In this document: positions 8,401-14,881 of the stretch, in pieces
Layout of the letters: each line of letters opens with the position of its first letter
How positions within the stretch are numbered: position 1 is the first letter of the stretch
Origin: DATMYQ01 sp035560935
GTDB lineage: Bacteria; Bacillota; Negativicutes; Sporomusales; Sporomusaceae
DNA length: 15,911 nt
Assembly: GCA_035560935.1 (NCBI GenBank)
Contig: DATMYQ010000036.1
Location: forward strand, 1-15,911
Reading direction: 5' to 3'
Program-made: the position numbers and the translations under genes
Notes under the pieces: generated by a model
What the model was told of the DNA's origin: nothing
Databases searched by the model: none
What the model saw: only the letters and a program-made list of their open reading frames with translations

Positions 8401-10330
8401 GTTTGTTGCGCCGGCCACGGAAACGGAGAAAAAAATAGCCGAAGTCTGGCAGAACGTGCTGGGCATTGCCCGGGTCAGCGCGACGGATGGCTTCTTTTGC
8501 ATCGGCGGCAACTCCATTAAGGCAATATCGGCCGTAGCCAAGCTGCAGAAATTTTTTGCCATCAGTATTAATGATTTGTTTAATTATCCGGTGCTGCGAA
8601 AGCTGGCGGAAAATATTAAGCCGGCCGAGGATACGTTAAAAGTACGCCTGGCCGAAATTAAACAGCAGGAGGCGGAGCTGGACAAGCCGCTGACGGACAA
8701 TCCGCGCTTTAAAGCGATATACGACACCGGTATGGCGGCCTACGAGGCGGAAAATGCGAAATTGCGCACGGTCGATCTGAGTGCAGTTAAACAGTATAAA
8801 AATGTATTGGTGACCGGTGTCACCGGCTACCTGGGGGTGCACATCGCCCACTACCTGCTCACCCGGCGCGAGGGCAAAGTAATTGCTCTTGTGCGGGGCG
8901 GCAGTGCCGCCGAGGCCCGGGCGCGCGTACAAGAAAAATTTGATGGCTATTTCGGCAAGGAATTGTTGGAAAATGCCGGTTTGCAGGAACGTCTTATCGT
9001 ACTGTGCGGCGAATTGCATCGACCGCAGCTGGGACTGCCGGATGAAGTGTACCGGCAGCTTGGCGCGGAAGTTGACGCCATTGTTCACAGTGCGGCTAAC
9101 GTGCGGCATTACGGTCATTACAACGAGTTTTACGAGAGCAACGTGCAGGCGACGCTGGAACTGTTGACCCTGGCCAAAACCGGCGCGAAAAAAGACTTTC
9201 ATCATATTTCAACGATGTCGGTGGCGGTTGGCGAAATCGAGGGTTGCGATTATCATTTCTTCACGGAGTATCAAACGGATCTGGGACAAAAATCAGGTAA
9301 TTACTATGTGGAGACAAAATTGCTGGCGGAAAAAGCCGTTATTGCGGCCCGGCATGAGGGTTTGAACACAAATATTTACCGTGCGGGAAACATTGCCTTC
9401 CAGGAAAGCACGGGCCGTTATCAGGAAAACATCGATTCCAATGCGTTTTACAAATATCTGAAGGGCTTTATCAATGTCGGCATGGTGCCGAATAAGCTCG
9501 ATAGTGATGAGTTTTCCTATGTCGACCGGCTGGCGGAAGCGGTGGTCAGGCTCGCTGAACGCCCGGCCTTACAGAATCAGACATATCATCTGCAAAACCC
9601 GCAGGTCGTAAAGCTCTCGCAAATCCTTACCGATCCGGCGCTCGGCTTGAATGTGGAGGCCGCGAGTGTAGGCGATTTCTTTGACTATTTGTATGAGAAC
9701 ATCGAACAACCAGGGTTCAAGGAACATGTGGAAAATATTCTTACGCGGATCGGGCTCTTGGGGGAAGAGAGTCAAATAAAAACCAGCGCCAGTATTGCGC
9801 TGGATAAAACGGTCATGCTGCTGGAACGGGTGGGGTTTGCCTGGCCGGCCTTTGATGCGGAAAAATTGCGCCCGATGGTGGAATGCGCCCTGCAAGAACG
9901 TGTTGCCGCAATGAAAAACAATCCGGTCCTGAGTGTGCTTGAACGCGAAGCCTTGATCACGCTGGCCGGCAAGGCGCAAATGAAGCGTTTCAAACGGCGT
10001 GATGAAATTATCTGGGAAGGCCAAAACAGTTCCGAGGTATATTTAATTCTGAAAGGATTTGCCCAGATCCTGCGCTCTTCGGTTGGTGGCTGGCAGGGTA
10101 TGGTCGGTATGGCAAAGAAAAACGAATTAATTGGACTGGAATTAGCCAGTGTTGCCGACAAGTCCGCCTTTTCGGCGGAAGCTACCATGGGAGATGCGTT
10201 GGTGCTGGTGTTGCCGCGTGATTTGTTGCGCCAGCAGGGACAGGAAAATCCTAAAATGTTGCTGGCGACGCTGACTCTCCTTTGCGAACGCATCGATAAA
10301 CTGTCGCGTCTGGTAGTGAGTCTGGGCTAA
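2468..10330 (+). CDS. Dimodular NRPS (C-A-T-C-A-T-R) with C-terminal cyclic-nucleotide-binding domain
   Basis: A cytoplasmic 2620-residue peptide synthetase that should join two amino acids and release the chain by reduction. Domains in order: C1 ~1-450 (HHIICDN at 134-140, last Gly of the usual motif replaced by Asn); A1 ~455-940 (TSGSTG 604-609, NAYGPTE, Lys929 in NGK); T1 with LGGTS, Ser984; C2 ~1042-1480 (canonical HHIVVDG 1166-1172); A2 ~1487-1970 (TSGSTG 1637-1642, Lys1962); T2 with IGGNS, Ser2016; thioester reductase ~2090-2470 (GVTGYLG 2117-2123, YVETK with Tyr2280 and Lys2284); Crp-like cNMP-binding fold ~2480-2620 without a helix-turn-helix. Specificity codes read by eye are DAWFMTAIYK and DAWFLTGVYK, suggesting two similar hydrophobic residues. 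There is no epimerase, methyltransferase or thioesterase. A first C domain suggests an acylated N terminus. It heads the operon with the Rsb-like genes. Domain calls are firm; substrate and ligand are uncertain. Confidence 0.95.
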   Translation: MANQVTQILTHAQQRILHGELLQPGTNFANLAMEISLPADLKPDVLEKAVNTVLESNDAFRLQLMIDEESGAHVQYAAKYHFQRLQWIDFNAEEQLGQWIKDNVDKPFALLEQPLYRILAARSNGRAILLLVAHHIICDNGSLYQFLHQVTENYANIAAGQEPAASKASYFDILAVETAYWQSAACDGDRAFWQEKFSDLPEYSAIYGKESIVGSIAAKRINFVLPAALTAQMHDYCLANQVSYFRVFTAVFAVWLARCSGRYDMVLGVPFHNRLTEAGKGSLGDFVSTLPLRVKLEEQETFTQTLLTVNQDLEEAIEHQRYPFDVLSQELKQRHGEFGQLMEYYLVQSSFGKEAIPGWGVEVLARQSSPEPFVVYLNQGLPDNHGLQKITIEYQTEKYSAQEVADIYECLLTILTGALAEPEQAISRLALVPAGQRDLLLGEFNDQAMDVPLAQSYHSLFRAQARRTPDNVALVFKTAAYTYRQLDQRTDSLAVLLRENGVGRETIVPIMLERSAEMVIAAIAVMKAGGAYLPLDIKYPQARLDYMLEDSGATLILSQLLLKDCFERFNGKFIDVMDESSYPVISAPPSELSAGETLAAIIYTSGSTGLPKGTMIEHRGLINMFYSENHATALTADDRLASYASFSFDASMWSNFAPLLVGATVHIVPAEIMLSLMELNQFFEDNKITVTFMTTQLCEQFTELVENKSLRLMATGGEKYKTYRPTPYQLVNAYGPTEYTIYTTRFILDRQYDNIPIGKPLANTWVYVLDKNLQLLPIGVPGELCIAGAQMARGYRNREELTAEKFIANPYATNDLNQRLYRTGDLVNWLPDGNLLYLGRIDQQVKIRGFRIEMGEIEQKLTQYDGVKAAVVIARDDVAGNKYLCGYFVADHKVEIETLKAFLLESLPYFMIPQIMMQLDALPLTANGKVDKKALPEIAGGDENVEYVAPRNEMEKELCDLWQDILGVKQVGISNTFNSLGGTSLKLVVLGAKLQKFFSISLSVAELLKTPTVAKLAERLMQTPKEEGSYEAIPVLPVADTYPVSSSQKGMFIIDQMADIGNTYHVVQPVLLEGPLNKERLGQALDNLARRHPALRTSFTMIDGEVRQQISASVRLKKVYKVVAEAAIDQAIADFVHRFDLSEAPLLRAALLEINANKHMLVLDAHHIVVDGVSVVVLIKELIKLYQNEPLPPVTVTYPDYADWYNQKLAGGAFAGQEAFWLERLQGELPVLNLATDFPRPATKKYQGEKIFADIGRDTSAKLKAIAESQGVTFFALMMAAFKTLLARYSAQEEIVIGSPFANRTHPDVDSMIGMFVNTLPLRTYPERGKLFKEYLQEVNEVLLSANENQGYPFEKMVEKLGITRDASRNPIYDVVFAYFVEEFLFDAGELSLKRYDYDAREAHFDMLFYVFENQQGLSLFLEYDRNLYTRDSAQRLVNHYITLLGVLVNCLDHKLSEIDFMSAAERETVLHAFNANQIDVPLAASYHSLFREQAARTPDKAAVVFKEAALSYWQLDEKTDRLALFLRQKGVRAETIVPVMLERSAEMVVAAIAVMKAGGAYLPLDIKYPQARLEYMLADSNAMLILSQPSLQEKFAGFTGEFIDVTDPSVYEFSSAVDLVCPDINHGGNLAAIIYTSGSTGMPKGTLILHRNIVNMCYSENRDNEMTEADIMVSYASFSFDAAMWSNFAPLLVGATVHIVPEEIMLSLVDLNKFIEDHRATITFMTTQLCEQFNELVDNRSLRILATGGEKYKTYRPTHYKVVNGYGPTEYTVYTTRFVIDKDYANIPIGKPLANARVYVLDKEFRLQPLGVPGELCIAGPQLARGYRNRDDLTAEKFIPNPYDAGEIYARMYRTGDLVRWLPDGNLEFLSRIDQQVKIRGFRIELGEIEQKIKDWPTAKEVVVIAKDDATGNKYLCAYFTAEDAVDLELLKEFMAADLPGYMIPAQIMQIEVMPLNANGKIDKKALPEIDGSTAGEFVAPATETEKKIAEVWQNVLGIARVSATDGFFCIGGNSIKAISAVAKLQKFFAISINDLFNYPVLRKLAENIKPAEDTLKVRLAEIKQQEAELDKPLTDNPRFKAIYDTGMAAYEAENAKLRTVDLSAVKQYKNVLVTGVTGYLGVHIAHYLLTRREGKVIALVRGGSAAEARARVQEKFDGYFGKELLENAGLQERLIVLCGELHRPQLGLPDEVYRQLGAEVDAIVHSAANVRHYGHYNEFYESNVQATLELLTLAKTGAKKDFHHISTMSVAVGEIEGCDYHFFTEYQTDLGQKSGNYYVETKLLAEKAVIAARHEGLNTNIYRAGNIAFQESTGRYQENIDSNAFYKYLKGFINVGMVPNKLDSDEFSYVDRLAEAVVRLAERPALQNQTYHLQNPQVVKLSQILTDPALGLNVEAASVGDFFDYLYENIEQPGFKEHVENILTRIGLLGEESQIKTSASIALDKTVMLLERVGFAWPAFDAEKLRPMVECALQERVAAMKNNPVLSVLEREALITLAGKAQMKRFKRRDEIIWEGQNSSEVYLILKGFAQILRSSVGGWQGMVGMAKKNELIGLELASVADKSAFSAEATMGDALVLVLPRDLLRQQGQENPKMLLATLTLLCERIDKLSRLVVSLG
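3826..5290 (+). repeat. Adenylation-domain DNA repeat, copy 1
   Basis: This stretch encoding A1 is closely matched by 6904-8385 encoding A2. For example, the segment around 4400-4500 and that around 7505-7600 differ at only a handful of mostly synonymous bases. It indicates duplication of the adenylation unit within the gene, possibly maintained by gene conversion. Confidence 0.65.
6904..8385 (+). repeat. Adenylation-domain DNA repeat, copy 2
   Basis: Second copy of the adenylation-domain repeat (A2). The similarity is strongest in the substrate-pocket half, including the FSFDA(S/A)MWSNFAPLL and FMTTQLCEQF segments, and falls off in the flanking condensation domains. Confidence 0.65.
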
Positions 10331-10362
10331 TCGTCAAAAACGGGGTAAGGCCGAGGTGTTAA

Positions 10363-11736
10363 ATGGAAACTGATGCCATTACGATCATCACACGCATAAA
10401 TCTCCACGTGCTACCGCTGTTTATACTCTACATGGTTTTGCGCAGCCGCTTGGTTTATCGGATGTTGACCCATGAAATTACCCAGCGGCAGGCGCTGCTG
10501 ATTGTCAGTTTTGCGTTAGCGGCGATCGAAGCCATTCATTGGAACAATCCGCTGCAGGAAGTCATGTTGATGAGTACGGCGGTTATGCGTATCGGCATTT
10601 TGGCGGGGCTGTTGTTTGGGCGGCACACGGGCCTGGCTATCGGCTTTGGCGGCGGCTCATTGGCACTCTTGCAGGAACCGCATGGCATGACGCTTAAATT
10701 GACAGTGCTGGTCCTGGCGACGCTGTGCGGCTTTTTGGCGGGGCAATATAAAACGCGTTATGGCGCTGTCTGGGAAAACAGCCGACGGGCATTGGGCGTT
10801 GCGATGGTTTTGTTTACCGCAGCGCTCGTTGCTGCCAACAGCGTGCTGTTGCTAACGGAGCCCAAGGCCATATTTTGGCAGGAGGTCTCGATCAGCGTTT
10901 GGAAAGTGGGGAGTTTTGGCATCCTGGTTTTCCTGATCCAGAATTTTATTAAGGAACGCCATAATATTAACAGTTATGATGTGCTGGCGGGAGAGATGCT
11001 GTTTGCCCGCAGGCTGCAAATGGATATTGTTGCGCATAAGGCAGACGGTGATGTTGACCCGCGCGCCCGCGTTTTTGGCGTGTTGTATCCGGCAAAAGAT
11101 GTTGGCGGCGACTGGTATGATTATTTTATGCTGGGAGAAGATAAACTCTGTCTGATCATCGGCGATGTTTCCGGCAAGGGGGTGCCGGCCGCTCTGTTTA
11201 TGGTAGTGGGCTGTATGCTGTTCCGGGCGTTCCGGGATGAGACGGTGGCAGCGAATCCGGCCGCGTTGCTGGAATGGGTCAACAATGATCTGTGTGAGAA
11301 TAATCAAGCGAAAATGTTTATTACGGCGGTTTGCGCCATTTTGGATCTTAAGACAGGTGAACTGACTTATTGTAACGTGGGACATACCAAGGCGTATATC
11401 AAAAAAACAGAGGGTCCGATCGTCGAGCTGCCGGTTACCAACAAAGGAGTGTTAGGTTTTTTCAATAATAAAAAATACAGCAATTTGACCGTGCAGTTGC
11501 AGCCCCGGGATATTTTCCTGACGTACACTGATGGTGTAACCGAGGCGCAGGATACAGAGGAGGAATTATTTGGCAACGGGCGACTGGAGACGCTGTTGTC
11601 ATCCAGCCGGGGTACGGCGAAACGTATATGTGAAACGATCCTTAAAGCCGTTAATGATTTTTCCGCCGGCAATGAACAGAGTGATGATATTACCCTGTTA
11701 GCCGTAGAGTATGGAAAAATTGAATGGCAGGAGTAA
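10363..11736 (+). CDS. Membrane-anchored SpoIIE/RsbU-type PP2C serine phosphatase
   Basis: 457 residues. The first ~200 residues form about five to six hydrophobic segments resembling the 5TM LytS-type membrane sensor region (GLLFGRHTGLAIGFGGG, then a Gly-rich LCGFLAG segment). A complete SpoIIE phosphatase domain follows, with metal ligands in place: DVGGDWYDYF (D250), IGDVSGKGVPAALFM (D268), TDG (390-391) and SDDI (441-442). Such enzymes dephosphorylate STAS anti-sigma antagonists; the natural substrate here would be the STAS protein encoded at 13436. It starts 32 bases after the synthetase stop, with GAGGTG at 10353-10358 as ribosome binding site, and runs 3 bases into the next gene's start, so coupling is likely. 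The signal sensed by the membrane part is unknown. Confidence 0.92.
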   Translation: METDAITIITRINLHVLPLFILYMVLRSRLVYRMLTHEITQRQALLIVSFALAAIEAIHWNNPLQEVMLMSTAVMRIGILAGLLFGRHTGLAIGFGGGSLALLQEPHGMTLKLTVLVLATLCGFLAGQYKTRYGAVWENSRRALGVAMVLFTAALVAANSVLLLTEPKAIFWQEVSISVWKVGSFGILVFLIQNFIKERHNINSYDVLAGEMLFARRLQMDIVAHKADGDVDPRARVFGVLYPAKDVGGDWYDYFMLGEDKLCLIIGDVSGKGVPAALFMVVGCMLFRAFRDETVAANPAALLEWVNNDLCENNQAKMFITAVCAILDLKTGELTYCNVGHTKAYIKKTEGPIVELPVTNKGVLGFFNNKKYSNLTVQLQPRDIFLTYTDGVTEAQDTEEELFGNGRLETLLSSSRGTAKRICETILKAVNDFSAGNEQSDDITLLAVEYGKIEWQE

Positions 11737-11739
11737 GAT

Positions 11740-13431
11740 ATGATTAACCCATTGTTTGCAATAACCATGAGCAGCATAGCGAGCGCATTATTTGCCTATC
11801 TGGCTTTTCGACTGTTTTTTAAGCAGCAAATACAAACGAATAATACCGGCCTGATCATTCTGGATAATAAATTGTTGTTTGCCATCTTGTATGGTTTTTT
11901 CACCATTTATGCCGGCTTTGTCGTTACACCCAATGGTGCCACGGTGCGATTGCTCGGGCCTGAGTTTGTGGGGATGTTGGCTGGCTGGCGTTACGGCGTG
12001 CTGACCAGTTTGTTTGGCGTGGTGCTGGTATGCTGGAAACAATGGATACATTTTATTCCCGGCACGGATCAGGTCGGCAATACGTTTTTTTCTTCGCTGA
12101 TCGTAACCGTGTTGGCCGGATATTTGGCCGGATTATGGTATTGTCGACTAAAAGGGAAGCTGCCGAAAATTTGGCAGGCGGTAGTTTTTTGTCTGGGATT
12201 TGAACTGCTGGTTCATTTGCCGGTGACGCTTTTACTGGGTTGGCCGTTCGCTACGGTCTGGCAATCGGCTAAAAAAACCATGCCGGAGCTGATTATCGCC
12301 AATACGATCGGCATGGGTATGATGGTTTTTGTCATTGGGAATTTGATCAGGGAGAAACTGGCTACACTGGAACGACAGCGGATTGCCGGCGAACTGTCAT
12401 CGGCGCGGGTAGTGCAGCAAGGATTAATGAAAAAGAAAACCCCGGATCCGTTTACCATACCCAACATTGATATTTATGCCTGCTTGGTCAATGAAGATAA
12501 GATAAGCAATTCTTTTTTTGAATATTATTACTGCGAAAGCGGACGCAAACTTTATTTCGGCATTGTTGAAATTGCCGAGCTCACAACCCGGGCTACATTA
12601 TGCATGTTGGTGATGAAAACCCTGTTCAGAACCAAGGCTAAAAGGGCAGCGCCACTGCAGAACATTGTCGAGAACATGCGCCGGGAATTAGCGACGGTCG
12701 CAGGGAGCCAGAAAAATATCAGCGCTTTTCTGGGGATTGTCGATGTGGATACGGGGTTCATCAGTGAATATGTTGCCGGAAATTATTGTGCGCGGTTGAT
12801 CAACGAACAGGGGGACTGGCGTGAACTGCTGACAGTGAATGAGGGTGGCGCGCTATTACGGGATGGTGAAATACTGGTGCTGGCCAATAAGGCTATCCCG
12901 GGGGATGACTTTTGGGTGCCGGGCGATACAACGCGGCAAAGCGGCGAAAAAATGGCGGCCTCATTAAGAAAGACTGCTGATGCCGGCACTGTTTTGCTAT
13001 TGATTAAATATCAACAGCAGGCGGAAAACATATCCCTGCAAATTGACCTGCAGGAAATAGAGCGGCTGCACCAATGGCTGACGGATTTTGCTCAAAAGCA
13101 CCAGCTGTCCGGAAAACTGCTGTTCACCCTAGACCTGGTTTTGGAAGAACTGGTGGTCAATATCGTCAAACATGGATTTGTTCAGGCGCCAGGTGAAAAC
13201 GAGCGGATCGACGTCCGAATGCAGCTTGTTGGGGAACGGATACTGATTCGCGTAAAAGATCAAGGGCAAGCGTTCAACCCGTTACAACACAATGTTGACC
13301 AGCCCCGGCCCAAACGGACCGTGGGTGGCTGGGGCCTGCAATTGATACAAAAAAGCGTTCAAAAGATGGAGTATGAACGCTTGACCGGATCCAATATATT
13401 GTCCTTGGAAATCAACATAAAGGGGAGGTAA
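11740..13431 (+). CDS. Membrane protein with degenerate PP2C domain fused to RsbW-like HATPase kinase
   Basis: 563 residues. Residues ~1-205 hold five or six membrane segments of the same LytS-like type as the preceding gene. Residues ~215-415 align with a SpoIIE phosphatase but have lost its metal ligands: the GGD motif is ISN (255-257), GDVSGKG is VEIAELT (E277 in place of the Asp), TDG reads ANK, and the final DD is absent. The C terminus (~430-563) is a GHKL ATPase: N box LEELVVNIVKHGF (N474), G1 DQG (507-509), G2 GGWGLQL (529-535). RsbW/SpoIIAB proteins of this fold phosphorylate STAS antagonists and bind sigma factors. The start ATG 11740 has AGGAG overlapping the previous gene's end. 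I infer a kinase held at the membrane by a sensor and regulated through a pseudophosphatase. Confidence 0.88.
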   Translation: MINPLFAITMSSIASALFAYLAFRLFFKQQIQTNNTGLIILDNKLLFAILYGFFTIYAGFVVTPNGATVRLLGPEFVGMLAGWRYGVLTSLFGVVLVCWKQWIHFIPGTDQVGNTFFSSLIVTVLAGYLAGLWYCRLKGKLPKIWQAVVFCLGFELLVHLPVTLLLGWPFATVWQSAKKTMPELIIANTIGMGMMVFVIGNLIREKLATLERQRIAGELSSARVVQQGLMKKKTPDPFTIPNIDIYACLVNEDKISNSFFEYYYCESGRKLYFGIVEIAELTTRATLCMLVMKTLFRTKAKRAAPLQNIVENMRRELATVAGSQKNISAFLGIVDVDTGFISEYVAGNYCARLINEQGDWRELLTVNEGGALLRDGEILVLANKAIPGDDFWVPGDTTRQSGEKMAASLRKTADAGTVLLLIKYQQQAENISLQIDLQEIERLHQWLTDFAQKHQLSGKLLFTLDLVLEELVVNIVKHGFVQAPGENERIDVRMQLVGERILIRVKDQGQAFNPLQHNVDQPRPKRTVGGWGLQLIQKSVQKMEYERLTGSNILSLEINIKGR

Positions 13432-13435
13432 CAAG

Positions 13436-13771
13436 ATGGAGAATCTGGATGTAAAGAAAATTGGCGAAGTGACGGTTGTGAAAATGCCTAAATCGGTTGA
13501 CAGCACTACTGCGGGGGAGGTAGAGAGCCAATTGCTGGGAATCATAAAATCGGGTGTGCATAAACTGGTTTGCGATTTCACCGGGAACAATTATGTTTCC
13601 AGTGCGGGATTGCGTGTATTTATGGAAGCCTCCAATGAACTGGAGGAAAGAAACGGCAAAATGGCTGTTTTTGGGCTGAATGAAGTGGTGTATGAAGTGT
13701 TTGACATTACCGGATTTGCCGATGTATTTCCCATTACCGACAATGAAAAGGAAGCAATAGACAGCTTGTAG
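13436..13771 (+). CDS. STAS-domain anti-sigma factor antagonist, RsbV/SpoIIAA-like
   Basis: 111-residue cytoplasmic single-domain STAS protein, the usual length for this family. The loop NNYVSSAGLRVF contains Ser56, aligned with the Ser phosphorylated in SpoIIAA/RsbV, so it can be switched by the kinase at 11740 and the phosphatase at 10363. It begins 4 bases after the kinase stop with a strong GGGGAGG site (13422-13428), a coupling arrangement typical of rsb operons. In known systems the unphosphorylated form binds the kinase and frees its partner. Here the partner is not evident: no sigma factor is present, and the only other operon member is the peptide synthetase. Family call is firm, target unknown. 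Confidence 0.93.
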   Translation: MENLDVKKIGEVTVVKMPKSVDSTTAGEVESQLLGIIKSGVHKLVCDFTGNNYVSSAGLRVFMEASNELEERNGKMAVFGLNEVVYEVFDITGFADVFPITDNEKEAIDSL

Positions 13772-13808
13772 CTGATGACAGTTGATATGGAAAATGTTCG
13801 CTGGACAC

Positions 13809-13837
13809 TACACAAAAAGGTAGTTGTCGCATATACT
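13809..13837 (+). promoter_or_regulatory. Candidate promoter for the PfkB kinase
   Basis: TACACA (13809-13814), a 17-base spacer and TATACT (13832-13837) fit a vegetative promoter. This suggests the kinase is transcribed separately from the Rsb-like operon. No terminator is obvious after the STAS gene. Confidence 0.4.
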
Positions 13838-13905
13838 GTGGTAGGGAATAAGAGACGAATCGGATCGTGCGCTATCCGGTAAAAGCATGCTGGAAAGAGG
13901 GAAAA

Positions 13906-14859
13906 ATGTTGGCAACAGAGGAACAGGCAAAAATAGCGGTTATTGGAACGGTTTTTGTGGATTGCAAAGGATTTTCAGAGAAAGAGTTTAATCCGGCCGG
14001 GCGAAATCTGGGCGACGTTCGCTTTTTTCATGGCGGTGTTGGCCGGAATGTGGTGGAAAACTTGGGTCGCATGGGCTTGAACCCGTGGTTTGTATCGATG
14101 GCCGATCAATCCGGGATGGGAGACGAGGTCATCGCCCGGCTGGAGGAAGCGGCGGTAGACATTCGCCATGTCCGGCGCACCGAAGCGTTGGGGATGGGGT
14201 TCTGGCTGGCGATTCTGGACAGCAACGGTGAATTGGCCGGAGCCATATCGCAGATGCCGGATTTGCGGGAACTGGAAGAATACCTGCAGCGCCGGGGGGC
14301 GGATATCGTGACGCAGTCCACGGACATTGTGCTGGAGCTGGATCTGAACTCACGGATTACCCGGCAAGTGGTGCGGCTGGCCAAAGAAGCCAGACGACCG
14401 GTGTACGGGATTCCGGGCAACCTTTCGGTAATTTTGGCGAACAAAGATGTTTTGGCGGATATTGATTGCTTTATCTGTAATGATATCGAAGCGGCCAAAC
14501 TCTTTGATACTCGCGTGGACCGGGCAAACCGGGAAGGGCTGCAGCGGCAGCTGAAAGAATACGTGGACGCTTCAGGTCTTCAGTCGATGGTGATCACGTT
14601 GGGAGGGGATGGTTCCGTTTATTACGACCGGCGAACCGGTGATGCCGGCTATCAACCGGTCTTTCCCGTGGAAGTAGTGGAAACCTCCGGTGCGGGGGAT
14701 GCGTTTTTTTCGGGAACCGTGATGGGCTTGACCCGACGGCAGCCGTTGCGGGAAGCGGTGGCCTGGGGCAGCCGGGTTGCGGCCTGGACCATTCAGTCGA
14801 CAGAAAACGTCCGCCAGGATCTGGGTGAATTGCTGCGCCGGCAGGAAACATTCCGGTGA
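13906..14859 (+). CDS. PfkB-family carbohydrate/nucleoside kinase
   Basis: 317 residues from ATG 13906, chosen because AGAGG lies 5 bases upstream; the in-frame GTG at 13867 lacks a site and adds 13 residues outside the fold. The N terminus IAVIGTVFVD is the first Rossmann-like strand with the substrate Asp. GGVGRNVVENLGRMG (from 43) is the first PfkB signature. ETSGAGDAFF is the second, with GAGD at 262-265 and Asp265 as the catalytic base. GDGSVYY marks the ATP region. The length is normal for ribokinase-like enzymes, which phosphorylate sugars or nucleosides (ribose, fructose phosphates, adenosine, pseudouridine); the substrate cannot be told from sequence alone. It lies 134 bases after the STAS gene and converges with the glycosylase gene. 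Confidence 0.9.
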   Translation: MLATEEQAKIAVIGTVFVDCKGFSEKEFNPAGRNLGDVRFFHGGVGRNVVENLGRMGLNPWFVSMADQSGMGDEVIARLEEAAVDIRHVRRTEALGMGFWLAILDSNGELAGAISQMPDLRELEEYLQRRGADIVTQSTDIVLELDLNSRITRQVVRLAKEARRPVYGIPGNLSVILANKDVLADIDCFICNDIEAAKLFDTRVDRANREGLQRQLKEYVDASGLQSMVITLGGDGSVYYDRRTGDAGYQPVFPVEVVETSGAGDAFFSGTVMGLTRRQPLREAVAWGSRVAAWTIQSTENVRQDLGELLRRQETFR

Positions 14860-14881
14860 ATTGTTTTTTGAAAAAAGGAAG

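Noticed and set aside
13772..13905. Terminator after the STAS gene
   Set aside because: No stem followed by a T tract could be found, so operon read-through into the PfkB gene cannot be excluded.
13832..13905. GTG at 13867 as the start of the PfkB kinase
   Set aside because: It has no ribosome binding site, whereas ATG 13906 has AGAGG at good spacing and starts directly before the first strand of the fold.
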